This document shows, in pieces, positions 34,301 to 44,529 of a stretch of 64,000 bases of DNA. The stretch covers positions 451,501-515,500 of the forward strand of contig JADANN010000174.1 of NCBI GenBank assembly GCA_018806985.1, given 5' to 3'. Origin of the DNA: Angiostrongylus vasorum (lineage: Eukaryota > Nematoda > Chromadorea > Rhabditida > Metastrongylidae). The stretch's first letter is position 1, and the number at the start of each line of letters is the position of its first letter. The notes under the pieces were generated by a model. It was given only the letters and a program-made list of their open reading frames with translations, made no database searches and had not been told where the DNA came from. Position numbers and translations under genes: made by a program.

Positions 34301-37300
34301 GACCGAATAGATTGCTGTCAACTTGACCTTTCCAGGCTCTGAGGAAGGCGAAATTCGCCGAAACGTCAGCTTGTTCGTGAATAAAGAATAAAAATAACAC
34401 CTCGTATTTGCTCTACAAGAATGCGAAGAATTACTTGATCAATGTCGAGGTTAACAGAAAGTCGGACGTGGGATTTATTACGAGCTGTGTGCTCATTTGA
34501 GACATTAAGCTAAAGAGGACATTTCGCTTCGATTTCTTAGGTTAAGTAGACTTCTTTTTATCCTAGGCCACATAGTAAATATTAGTAATGTGGCGCGTAC
34601 AGCGTAGTGGTTGGAAGTACCCTTGCCTTCCACCCGTCTAGGGTTGATAAATTGTTACCAAACTTGTCTGGGAGAATAGCAGCACTGACTTGACTCGATG
34701 CATTGGTAGCTCACCGCAAGCCATTGTGCAGAGAAGATATGCATTGAATCAACCATACGATCTTGATGAATTGGAATGCTCTGTGTGTCCCTTGGGTATT
34801 GATCAATGCCGAACGCTTTACCATATAAACTTTCAGTAATGATGAAAAGGAAAAATTAGGACAAACTCTTCAAATTCATCCTTAGGCGCAGAGCCGCAGA
34901 AAGGGAAACGATTCACAATTACAACGTTGCATTAGTCTACGGAAAAGTTAGTAACTGCACAGTACAATATAGGCTTCAAAAGTCTTATGAGGGAAATGAA
35001 AGTACTGTAAGTGACGCATGTAGGAAACGATTAGCTGTCACTAGCAGGTGATCGACTGGTGCTGGAACTAACTGGAACGGAACTACAACCACAAGGACGC
35101 TGAGAGAAGAGGAAAACTCTCAAGCTCAGTTTGGCTTAGAACCATCGATCAGCCTTTCCGATTGCTTTCCCGTTATCCACCACAACAGGAGAGGCCCTCA
35201 CTTTGCTTTTTCTCAGCTAGCTATTTATTCTGTCAGTGTTATCAGTAATCATTTGTCGACGGGAACGATCTGAGTAGCACATATCGGCAGTGAATCCAGT
35301 TGGGCTGAAGCTGCAGTCGAAATCACAGAATATCAACTTTCATTTTCTGAATAACCAGAATAGGTAGCAAATAAAAGCGAAGACTTTGTGATTCCGACTC
35401 AGACCCAGAAGCGGCGAAAATAGGTTGCGAGAGAACAATGCGTAAGCTAAAGCACGGCTTCACAACACCTCAACCAAATTTTAAAGACTAGAAAAAAGCT
35501 CGATGAGTGGATGCTTTCAATTGAACTGTTGCTAGAGAGAACTTTGCTGTGAATCCCATTTTGAACTTTAGTACGGAAGACAAAAGCATTTTTTTACTGC
35601 ATTGTGACGTAACTATCATGAAAAATTAGATTTGCATGGCCGTCGACGACGTACTGTTATCGCAACACTTTTGAATCAAATGTGGACGGGAAGGAAATTA
35701 CGGCGGCTTTATTGTACCCGCTGACAGATATGGTCGGTGATAAGGGACAAGCATTACCACCAAATCAAGAAAACTCGTTGAAAACCGCATACCCTGCCAT
35801 TCGAGCAGGTCAGTTGAGAAAGGACAAATTTGTTTTCAACTTTAGAACTTGAAGAAGTTTAATTCCGAAGACTCCGCCTTTCTTCAGCAGCACACCAATC
35901 GGAAAAAATGCTTTCCAGGAAAAACAAAAGTGGCAAAATTGTTCAATGAAGAGAAATTCGTGAACTGCATGTCAATGAATTTCATCGCATTGAAACAAAT
36001 AGGTTTTAATGTCGTAACAGAGCTTTAGATAATACGAAGATTTCAGTGGTCTTTATTCCCAGTACGATTTTTATTCAAAGCTGCGTTGTTTTCAAGGATT
36101 CTACTAGTTGCTCTGCCGCTAATAACTACCACATTCGAGACAGTGCTGGAATAAAAGCAACAGACATTACTACGATAAAAATTTTGGACCCTGTTGTAGC
36201 GCAGTTGCCCACAATGAAGAACGTCGGGCACGTCATCGTTCTGCTTGTTTAATCGAAGGTATCTGCCGACCCCCGAAGGGACGTCGTGCTACGGCCAGTC
36301 ATGTCTACAGTACAGGACGTCTCTAACCATAGTATTACACATGTTTACTACATAATGGTCAATAATTGGTCACAATGTGGAGAATCTGTCTTCGATTCGC
36401 AGTGATCATCAGCAGTCGCCACCTGTAGTGACGATTTGGAATCAACCTGGTGTGGCTTTTCGGGATTTAAAAGAGAAATAGGCTATCCCACTAGCAAAAA
36501 TACCAACATAATCAACATTGAAGCATATAGGCGAAGCATGCAAGATTTGGGCAAACCAGTCAACTAAGTGCACAAGTATAGATGGATGAAATGGTCCTAT
36601 AATGATACAGTCATACCTGTTGGACAAACTGTTCCAGCAACCGTCTATGACCGTTAAAACATTCATTAGACAGATGGCATATCCATGATGTGTGGCCGTG
36701 ATCATTTCTAATCCTTTTTTATTTCGCTACGAGTAGTTTACTGACACGAATCCAAGTAAAAAGTGACGGCTTCGTCACCTCTCATGGTATACAGAATACA
36801 AGAAAAATGGGGATACAAAGTGATTATAACAGCTGTAGTTGGTAACTAAAAAAGCAAAGTATTGCTAAGATTCAGGACATTTTCTGTGTTTCTCAATTTT
36901 TTTCCCTAGGCATCTGAACTCTTCAGTCCGAAGAATTCTGCTGATAGCTGCTGATTCATAAAAGGATAAAGGATAAAGCTCTCGGCACTGATCAATCCCC
37001 TGAGCGATGCGTCCTGCATTCGACTTCACTAAGCATCGTTGGAGGTGACTGAATGCATATTTAGCCTTTACAATGACTCACAGTGGCCTAACGATGTATC
37101 GAGCCAATGTTGCTATCGTCCCAGGCAACTTTGGTAAAATTCGCTGAGCCCGGAGGGATGAAAGGCCTGATTGGCATGGGGCGCGGAGGTCGATCCCAAG
37201 CGTATTGTGGGGCGCTCCGACCACTGCGTCACACGCGCCCGCTGATTCATAGTAAATGCATATTTATGTATGAGGTGTTTATTTTCTGAAGATGCTTTCA

Positions 37301-40300
37301 CTTCGTGAGATGTCCCAAAGCAAATCACAATTGCTGCTCGCCACTTCATTTTAAATAAATAGATAATAGAAAAAGAAATCATGAGACTTTTTACAAAACA
37401 CATTAACCAACTATGACAGAAAGTTTTCACTGCTGACTTCCCATAAACTAACACATCGCATTGGCTGCGTAAACGTTTGGTGATTATTTAAGATATCAAA
37501 GCCGGCCCCCTAACTGCATAAGGGGGACAATCGCTTTCATGGGACAAACATGATCCATTCAAAGTTTTGCCGAGAAGAGGCAGAGCTCAGTTCAGCTGAT
37601 CACTCGCAAATCGGCTCCTCACATTTCTTGATGTTCATTTCAAAGTAGAAAACGTTCAAGTCCGTGGAGTAATTGGAGCTGTTTGACTGGTCTCGATTTA
37701 CTACACATGAGTGAATTAAACTTCCATATAAAAGCAAAAACAAGGTCCTGACAAACACATGCAGTGATTTTTTGCATGGCAAACGTTTTTTGGCAGTACT
37801 TACTTATTTGGATACTTGAAAGGGGCACCTTCACTGGTTTTGTGGGCCGCAGCAAAGTTTTCATTCGTTTTTTCTCGCGCAATCGTTGTCCAGTGGCCTA
37901 TTGCGGTCATAGTGAAGTCAGCGAGGCCCTTTCTATAATCCTGAAATAATTGCGACCTGCGAGCGTAAATGGGTGGCGTTAGCCAAGAACATATCCGCCC
38001 ATCATATGGGTGGTGGTCGTCCAAGGGAACACTTGCATTTTCATGAGGTACACTCCACTGTTCTTTTCATCAATCTGCCATCAGTTTTTCATATTATGTG
38101 ACCGGTCTATCTGTTTTTCGCTAGTGATGTGTATTCTTCATGGATCCCGAAGATGGGATAGGTTCCGAAGATATGAGCTGCGCATTTCGCCTAGACGTTG
38201 TGAATGCCGGTTAAATTTCAGAAGACATCGTACAAGCACTCCGTGAGTGGTGAGCAGTATTCTTGAGGCATCAGTTCATGTTTCGGGCCATAACAAAGCA
38301 ATGGAAGGACTGCTGGACCAAAAAAAGTGGGCGCGGAGTTTTGTGTTCGTTAGTTGGTCGGTGGGTTCTTTGAGTGGACCAAATGAGGCACCTGTTGTTC
38401 TCCTTTTGCCTCATTCCTCCTTCATGTTATTTCCATGTCCACTGAACGTCCAAAATAAATGTAGGAGGTGGTTTTTGTAGTCAGAGAACCATCCCGTTCG
38501 ATTTGACCTTTGCACTACAGGTTCTTCATGAACTGGGTCTTCGACCTATTTATGAGCGGTCTGATCTTTTTTCCCGTCTCTTTGAGCTCACTGAAGTGAT
38601 TCATGGGTACACCATGGAAATATGATGATGCCGTCCATGAAACGAAGATTTGATAGCAATAGTTCATCAATACGTACGTTACTCTCGTCCCAGTCGAGTG
38701 ATTTCATTGTCCACTGCAGCGCTGGTGAAATGAGGGGTCCATGAAAAAAGCCATGTATTCATGCTGCAGCTCCGATAAACTAGTGTCTACTCTTTCGTTG
38801 ACTAGCGCTGATAGGGATGCATTCGTTTCAACGCTATCAAATGGTTCTTCATAGATGATAAATGTTACGGCAAAGGGTGGATGGTACCCCCCAATAGACT
38901 CCTATGATTCGTCACACGGTTTAGATGTGGTCCATGGCAGCAGAATCCCTGCTGGAATCCTGCTTGTTAGACTTGTTGTGCCTCTTCCAAGCTCTTCGAT
39001 ATGCATAAAAAGATAATCTTCGTGAACAGCTTGTAGAGTATACTCATCGATCATATTGGACGGTGGTTACGACAATCCCTTCGGTCACCCTTCTTGGGTA
39101 GGATGACCGTACGCGACGTCCACTCATTTGGGATTCAAGGTAAAATTTCATGTAGGTTGTAAACAGTACCTGTAATTTGTGACCTGCAGCCCTAAGAAAA
39201 TCGGCGGTGATATGATCGGGTCGTGGAGGTTTGCCTTTCTTCATGCTGTCTATGGCAAATTAAACTTCAGAGGGCAGAATCCCGGGCGGTATTTCACTAC
39301 TGGAGATTTCGTGGTCCTAGACAAGAATTGTGGAAAGGAAAAGATTGGTATAAAACCTATCCGTTATCACTTACATATGATGCTCCCATCTTCGTTCATC
39401 AAAGCGGATAATGGAACATTATAGTTGCAAAGACTAAGACGGTACTTCTTCAGACTGGATCGTTTTTGAACTGCTTCCAATAACTCTTTCTGCCTGTACT
39501 ATGTAAGTCGTCTTGCAAAAATCTACAGCTGGCGTCTATATCATCCCTCCTAAGCGTGTTGCAAGGGGATCAAACTTCAGTGTCCTCTTTTCGCGGGAAC
39601 TCCTTAATGGTAATGGAGATGCGATCTGAACTTCCTGCTTGAAGAACTGAGGCGATTTCGGCACAAGTTTAATGTGCTTCGACAAGCAGCGCACAGTCTT
39701 TGGTCGGGTCTTCGTTTATCTAGCAATGATATGAGAGGATTTTACTGAGAATATCCTAGTCAAACACAACCTGTTTTAATGATGCTGAGATATTTGCAAA
39801 ACTCCGGACCGCAGGTGTCTGCGGTGGGGAACGAACGCGCTATTGTCCTTTCCGGGGAGTAGCGCGCTCGCCACCACACCATGCGGGTCCTTCGTTTCGC
39901 CTGTCTCTCAGCTAGTTCTATTGATCTTTTGCTATCAGCAATCACCCGTCATCGGGATTGATCTGGGGGGACCCAAATCGGCAACGAACCCAGTTAAGCT
40001 GAGGCTGCAGTTATAATCACAATTTTAACTTATTATTTACTGCCTACTCTTTTTAGCGGCATGGTATGTGTTGCGAAATATAACTTTAATGATGCTGAGA
40101 TATTTGCAAAACTTCGGACCGCAGGTGTCTGCGGTGGGAACGAACGCGCTATTGTCCTTTCCGGGGAGTAGCGCGCTCACCACCACACCATGCGGGTCCT
40201 TCGTTTCCCCCTGTCTCTCAGCTAGTTCTATTGATCTTTTGCCATCAGCAATCACCCGTCATCGGGATTGATCTGGAGGGCCCAAATCGAAATCAAATAG

Positions 40301-43223
40301 AACTAGCTGAGAGACAGGGGAAAACGAAGGACCCGCATGGTGTGGTGGTGAGCGCGCTACTCCCCGGAAAGGACAATAGCGCGTTCGTTCCCCACCGCAG
40401 ACACTTGCGGTCCGGCGTTTTGCAAATATCTCACCATCATTAAAGTTATATTTCGCAACACATACCCTGGCGCTAAAAAAGAGTAGGCAGTAAATAATAA
40501 GTCAAAATTGTGATTACAACCTGTTTTGTTTTTCTTGGTCGATGGCAGCAGTTCTTTTACAGCCTATGGCTGAATCGAAACGTCGCTTCGCAGAAGGCGG
40601 TGATCAGATCAAGTACAGAATCCAGGTACCACTAAGTTGTCAAAGAGGCATCATTTTCTTTTCGCGAGAGTATCATTGATCTCCGCATGAGTCGTGTCAT
40701 TAGGATACTCCGATGCCCATCGGCGATCGTCTGTCTTCTCGAAAAATGAAATCGAATGGAAAAGACGTGCTGCGGAATAGAGTACTACAGTACAGTTTCC
40801 ATTCACATTTCGTTTTCCTGCTCCGAATTTCCCTACCTGTAAACATTTTCGTTGGCCGTACCCCATCCGGCGTTGAAATCTCCAACAACGAATTTATAGA
40901 CAGACCACTAGTTGTGGATCATTTCCTCCAACTGGTTGTAGAACGCTTCTAGTTCCATCTCATCAGCTGTTCAAGTTGGTGATTAGCAGTTGATGATACT
41001 GAATTGGTTATCAATTGGTGATAGTCACTATCTTTTGACGCGCAGGTTGGAGACGAAGAATGGCCAAGCGCGCTGAAACGGTTTTGTATGAGATGACTAG
41101 ATGGGAAATTGATGGTAACGGAAATTTCTCTCCATGAATGACAAAGGTTCCGCCATCCAATTCCGCCATCGCATGTCGACTTTACGGCTTTTCTTCTCTT
41201 GTAGTGTGACCACATGGAATTTCATGCGACCGGCAGCCTCAAGTACAGCGTAAAGGTCGGCATCTGAGGAGATTGCTCTGGCGTTATAGGTGTACAGCAA
41301 AAAGCAGTCTCAATAGCGCGTTGTGGGCGTCCTCGTTTTGTTCTTTTATAATGACGTCCTGTGCAACCGGATATTTGATCGCCTCTTACCGGTTGTCTCA
41401 CCACTCGACGTCGTAGACCACAGCGCACAATGTGTTCAGTACTCGAGGCAGGAGATTTGCTAGGTTAACCGTTGTGGTTCCCTGCAGTCCCGAGGTCAGG
41501 AATGCCGAAGCCCTCCTCAAGTCATCACTACCCCAAGTAGCCGTCGCCCTTGTGGATCGGAAAGAGATTTGCCAATATGTGACTACTTTGATACCATGAT
41601 GCTGGCAATTCCTAGCATTAGTTTACTCTTAGCTGCGCGCCCCCGGAATGGAATCGTCGGACTCCTTTTCGGCTTGAGAGGCGCTGCTGCGTGGATGAGC
41701 CCCCGCTGCACATCGCAGCCGAACACACAGGAGCACCGCCCAGCCACGATGAGGCGCTTAACCACTGAGAGGCTTTTCGCAGTTCCTTAAATAAATGATA
41801 GGATATCTTGAAATCCTCTCTTGAAGCATGATATATATGTATGTAGAACTATATGTAGAACTTCACTGTTCAGGAATATTTCTTTAATAGGTGGAAGGCC
41901 GAAATTGCTTAAAACATCAATTATTACTTAGTGACAATTAAAGAATAACCTTGAGAAAGATTTTTTGAAGTTCGAGTCATCGATTAAAGAGACCCATGAA
42001 AGTCAATTTTCAATTACTCATAGCGACCCTCTTTCTGCGTTGGAGCTCAAACCTATTCAAGTTGTTTCGTTTTATGAGAGGAAATACGTCTATAGCAATT
42101 CGCCATACCTGTAACGATACTCAGCAAAGACGCATCAAATTTGAGTCCTTCGAGGTCTAAGATATAAACCACCGATGCCTATAAACAGTTTGGATAAACT
42201 TAAAGCCGTAGAGAGCAGAAGAAGTACTGCGAAAATCCAGAAATCTAAACCATTTAAAACGGAAAAAAGTGTACTGAGTCTGACAGTTCATTTGACGTCG
42301 ATAGCCACTGCGTAAGATTCGCCTCAGTGCGGTCAGTTTTAGGAGTTGTCCATCTTACCTGTGGATGTGTTCCGTTCATAAAGTACCTGTTTATTGTTTT
42401 CTTTTTCGAGGTGGTTCATAGCTGCAAGCATTTTCTCTTGAAGGCGGAATCTCTGAATGAGAAAATCGGACATCTGGACAGACTTCAGAATTCCGGCAAA
42501 ATCTATGCGACCGGCGCACTCTATCACCAGCAAAGTGTTCTCCTTACCAGTTTCGCCTGAAATAATAAGGACGTAAATTTATAACTCTTACACGGAGACG
42601 TGAAAATAATGGGTAGCAGAATTCTCTCATCACTAACCGACTAGCCCAATCGGAAAGTACTTCTTCAGTATGTCATGCTCAGCGATCTTATCCGCATTGT
42701 CAAGATCATAGAATTTCCTAAACTTCAAATGGCGCCGTAGTTGCATCGACGCCTCTTCGAGATCAAATTCGTATCCCTAAACATAAATGAGTTTTGGGGA
42801 TTTCCCAGATGATAAACAGTAACGGGTTCGTCGTGTCACTTACCTGAGCCCATCGCAACAGATTGTAATCGCGCCCATACTTCGTTGACAGAAGGTCGCT
42901 GTTCTAAAATAAGGCTGTAGAAGCGTAAGCATTCATAGAGAATCATGTCACGGAATGAAACATCTGCCTATCTAGCCTAGCTGTGAGGAAAGTAAATTAT
43001 TTAGGAGTCAAGTACGAGGCATATAACCCAGTCTATATGACCTGGTTACGATTGTCGGTTCAGCACAGCATTGTAAACCCATCTTCTAACTTGGTCTAGG
43101 AAGTTTTAGCCACACCATCAATTTAACGATTCTCCAACCGAACATTATCGAGAATCGAAATGACGATGAACCCGTTACCTCTCGTCGTAACTGCTCCACT
43201 GCTTGCGCCTCTACTTCGTTCAT
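28313..43223 (-). CDS. SEC14-like CRAL-TRIO and GOLD domain protein
   Basis: A cytosolic lipid-binding/transfer protein of the SEC14L family; nematode members are the CGR/CTG proteins. Twelve exons on the - strand, all in phase: 43179-43223, 42844-42903, 42638-42776, 42387-42556, 42109-42178, 33349-33452, 32441-32527, 31001-31074, 30655-30825, 28956-29038, 28472-28575 and 28313-28399. Product 397 aa, against about 400 for human SEC14L2. CRAL-TRIO_N covers about residues 15-60 (YGRDYNLLRWAQ, LRRHLKFRK). The CRAL-TRIO lipid pocket runs about 80-250, with YILDLEGLKFD, YPEWISQMLIVNAPSFIS and the closing IPAYWGGKLVDSNGD. A GOLD domain (about 260-395) ends with GEGVYKVKFGNEQAWIRS, matching the final beta strands of SEC14L2. 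Intron 5 (33453-42108) is 8.7 kb and holds an RTE LINE, a Penelope-like fragment and many SINEs. The exact C. elegans orthologue cannot be chosen from memory. Confidence 0.93.
29225..29455 (+). repeat. Family B SINE with internal deletion
   Basis: TAGTGTGGCACAGTGGTCGG head, CATGGCCCACCAAGC and CCGGGGTCGGCAAAT blocks. It then jumps to GCTCGATACAACGGTAGGCC, missing the ACCAGACTTGTCTGG part. The tail GGGATTGATTAGCCGAGAGC is intact. Lies in an intron of the SEC14-like gene. Confidence 0.75.
30115..30320 (+). repeat. Degenerate family B SINE
   Basis: GTGGCGTGGTGTTTAAGGC head and AAACCTTCCATCACTCCG block in the expected order and spacing, with a worn TTGTTATCAGGTTTGTTTG block. Much more diverged than other family B copies. 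Confidence 0.45.
31332..31359. repeat. (TTTA)n microsatellite
   Basis: Six to seven TTTA units in an intron of the SEC14-like gene, immediately before a family C SINE. It may be that SINE's tail. Confidence 0.9.
31450..32100 (-). repeat. Two family C SINEs in tandem
   Basis: On the - strand, 31450-31745 starts with AAGTAGCACAGTACTTATCC and has GTGATTCGACTCCGCTCC as B box. 31870-32100 starts with GGGGTAACGCAGTGGTTACT and has GCTGGTTCGCCTCACTCC. Both then carry the GATTCCAGG/GACTCGATCAGCATTC type of tail. The second has lost the middle block. Confidence 0.7.
32605..33025. repeat. Inverted pair of family D SINEs
   Basis: 32605-32815 is a - strand copy with an internal junction at about 32685 (CCTTTCTGGGTGAGCAATC). 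32815-33025 is a + strand copy (GGTGTGGTGGTGAACGCG, ATAACGCGTTCATTCC, AAAAAGAATAGGCAGTAAAT). They can fold back on each other. Located in intron 6 of the SEC14-like gene's neighbourhood. Confidence 0.7.
33640..34400 (-). mobile_element. Penelope-like retroelement 3' fragment with GIY-YIG endonuclease and inverted termini
   Basis: The - strand frame 33890-34171 encodes a GIY-YIG nuclease module: CKACGNEYIAETGRPLCVRI, then ARKTLEAFWINSKNPEMNRR and EECLIVTRDIGQY, as in the C-terminal endonuclease of Penelope-like elements. It is flanked by inverted copies of one terminal sequence, 33640-33800 and about 34210-34400 (ACCTCCATAACCAAACAGAG against its complement). Each end carries a hammerhead-like motif. 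No reverse transcriptase remains, so it is a truncated, non-autonomous remnant in intron 5 of the SEC14-like gene. Confidence 0.85.
34590..34830 (+). repeat. Family B SINE
   Basis: TGGCGCGTACAGCGTAGTGG head, GTTGATAAATTGTTACCAAAC, TCGATGCATTGGTAGC and GATCAATGCCGAACGCTTTA blocks in order. The B-box segment between head and body appears deleted. Confidence 0.7.
35110..35400 (-). repeat. Family D SINE, diverged
   Basis: CCGTTATCCACCACAACAGG and CTTTTTCTCAGCTAG blocks, then the AGTTGGGCTGAAGCTGCAG segment and a TTTCTGAATAACC-like remnant of the end. Diverged from the 39.8 kb group. Confidence 0.5.
36965..37245 (-). repeat. Family B SINE
   Basis: Starts AAAGCTCTCGGCACTGATCA and ends with CCACTGCGTCACACGCGCC, so all blocks including both Pol III boxes are present on the - strand (B box GGTCGATCCC on +). 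Confidence 0.8.
38120..41400 (-). mobile_element. Degenerate RTE-type non-LTR retrotransposon (LINE)
   Basis: Read on the - strand. An APE endonuclease N-terminus (41097-41300: YNARAISSDADLYAVLEAA, FHVVTLQEKKSRK) is followed by GKFGAGKRNVNGN and AARLFHSISFFEK (40650-40870). The reverse transcriptase follows with GKPPRPDHITADFLRAAGH (39044-39244) and ALQWTMKSLDWDE with SNLRF then MDG where active elements have ADD (about 38620-38730), and finally TKLRAHFF..AVLPLLCYG (about 38290-38480). Stops and frameshifts are common and the RT catalytic motif is mutated, so it is inactive. Three family D SINEs interrupt it at 39775-40500. It fills much of intron 5 of the SEC14-like gene. Confidence 0.85.
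39775..40500. repeat. Three family D SINEs: two direct, one inverted
   Basis: 39777-40080 and 40088-40290 are near-identical - strand copies (GGACCGCAGGTGTCTGCGG, GGGGAGTAGCGCGCTC, CATGCGGGTCCTTCG). 40300-40495 is a + strand copy, so the last two form a near-palindrome of about 200 bp per arm. High mutual identity suggests recent duplication. The insertion splits the RTE LINE. Confidence 0.85.
41441..41775 (-). repeat. Family A repeat, copy 6 (5' truncated)
   Basis: From CAGGAGATTTGCTAGGTTAACC to GATGAGGCGCTTAACCACTGAG. The terminal GTCCTCACTGGTTGTG portion is missing or replaced at the junction with the RTE LINE. Confidence 0.75.
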
Positions 43224-43415
43224 TTGGGCAGACGATCACTGTAATAGCCGAAGCTCAATGATGAGACGGCGTACACAACAAAGATTGCTTTATTCTCCTT
43301 GAACTGACAAGAATCAACTGATAAAACTGACGAAACAACCGAAACAATGAACTGGTCGAAATCAAATTCCAGTCATTTCTTTCAAAACACGTAAACATTA
43401 TAAGGCTCCAATGTC

Positions 43416-43600
43416 TAAAGAAAAGAGAGGAAGAACGGAGAGAAAAAGCGAGTGGCAAAGAGAGCGAAAAAAACAGAAAGGAAGAGAAAAAGGAGGGAAA
43501 GAGAGGGAAAAGCAAAACGAGGAATACAGATAAAGTGGATGATACAAAGAGAAAGGGAGAGAAAGAATGAAAGAGAATGATTTAAATGATACGTCTGCAC
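43416..43600. repeat. Purine-rich (GA) tract
   Basis: About 180 bp of the + strand is almost entirely A and G (AAAGAGAGGAAG, GGAGGGAAAGAGAGGG). It sits just upstream of the SEC14-like start codon and would be a polypyrimidine tract in that gene's sense strand. The long open frames on the - strand (Phe/Ser/Leu repeats) result from it. Confidence 0.9.
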
Positions 43601-43744
43601 AACAGTGGACCAAATAAACCTTCTGAAAACATACTGATACACTTTTCGTTACTGGAATGCGAATAAAGTGAAGAAGGAACGAATTAGGAAAGTGCACAAA
43701 TTCGTTGGTTATTTTGAAGGCTTGTCGACAACGACGTATCAACG

Positions 43745-44526
43745 ATGTTCGAAGAATTGGAAAAACTCAGTAAAAGTGTAAAGTAGTGCATGTTTAATTT
43801 CATGGCACAGAGATCGTTGTAAAGATATAACCAGCCAGTTTTATAGCTCGTGGGAAATGCAAACGAACTCGTAAGCCACCAGAAATCAGAAACAATCGTA
43901 ACTTATTCAAAATGGATTAGTTCATCTAAATGCTGCAATTTCTCTCGGTCCCATCGGAAAACTTTTTTGCAACCGGTTGTGGTAGTAAAATTGTTTAGAA
44001 TCAAACCGAAAGAAAATATTACGTATCAGTTATAAATGACATTTCAAATTCCTGGCTTCCTGTCGAACAACTGGCTCCTGACAGAAAAAACTGATCATGA
44101 AAAAAGATCCAACAAAAAAGCCTGTTCTTCAAGCAAAGCGGAGACTAGAGAAAGGATAACTAATGGACAGTTTTAATCTTTAGGATATCTGTCACATTTC
44201 CGTGTGCCAGTAGAAGATGGCTGAAGTTGTGAAGAGAAGTGGAATTTCCCAAGGAGTTGAAAAAGGATAGATGTGATTTTTTACAAACAGAAAAGTTTTT
44301 TTCCAAATTCATATTGGATACCCCATTAAGAAATAATGTACCAAGGCTATATGATGAACTCACTATCGGGAAAGATCTGACACCAATTCACCCAATTTCG
44401 GTTAGAACACTTCCAGATCGGTCAGCTAACGATGAAATCAGTGCGATATCGAGATTGGTCAAGGATATACGAGGAGAACTCGGTCAGCAATCGACAAAAT
44501 CTCGGATCAAATCAACTGGCGTCTAG
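43745..44526 (+). CDS. Small hypothetical protein gene (tentative three-exon model)
   Basis: Not recognised. The last exon, about 44236-44526, has a coding look: a continuous frame with LRNNVPRLYDELTIGKDL, a proline-containing linker and an amphipathic SAISRLVKDIRGELGQQ, ending at TAG. A phase-consistent model starts with ATG at 43745 (MFEELEKL, donor GTAAAAGT), adds the small exon 43849-43870 (donor GTAAGCC) and joins an AG at about 44234. Without the second intron, exon 2 reads into a very basic peptide and stops at TAG near 43916. It lies about 520 bp upstream of, and divergent from, the SEC14-like start, across the purine tract. Confidence 0.4.
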
Positions 44527-44529
44527 GAA

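Noticed and set aside
35480..35730. Possible fourth mariner fragment on the + strand (LDEWMLS and RKTKAFFYCIVT)
   Set aside because: Order fits a mariner middle region but catalytic motifs and the HDNARPH block are not found; too weak to annotate.
43255..43742. Overlapping - strand frames rich in Ser, Leu and Phe
   Set aside because: Produced by the purine-rich tract read on the opposite strand.
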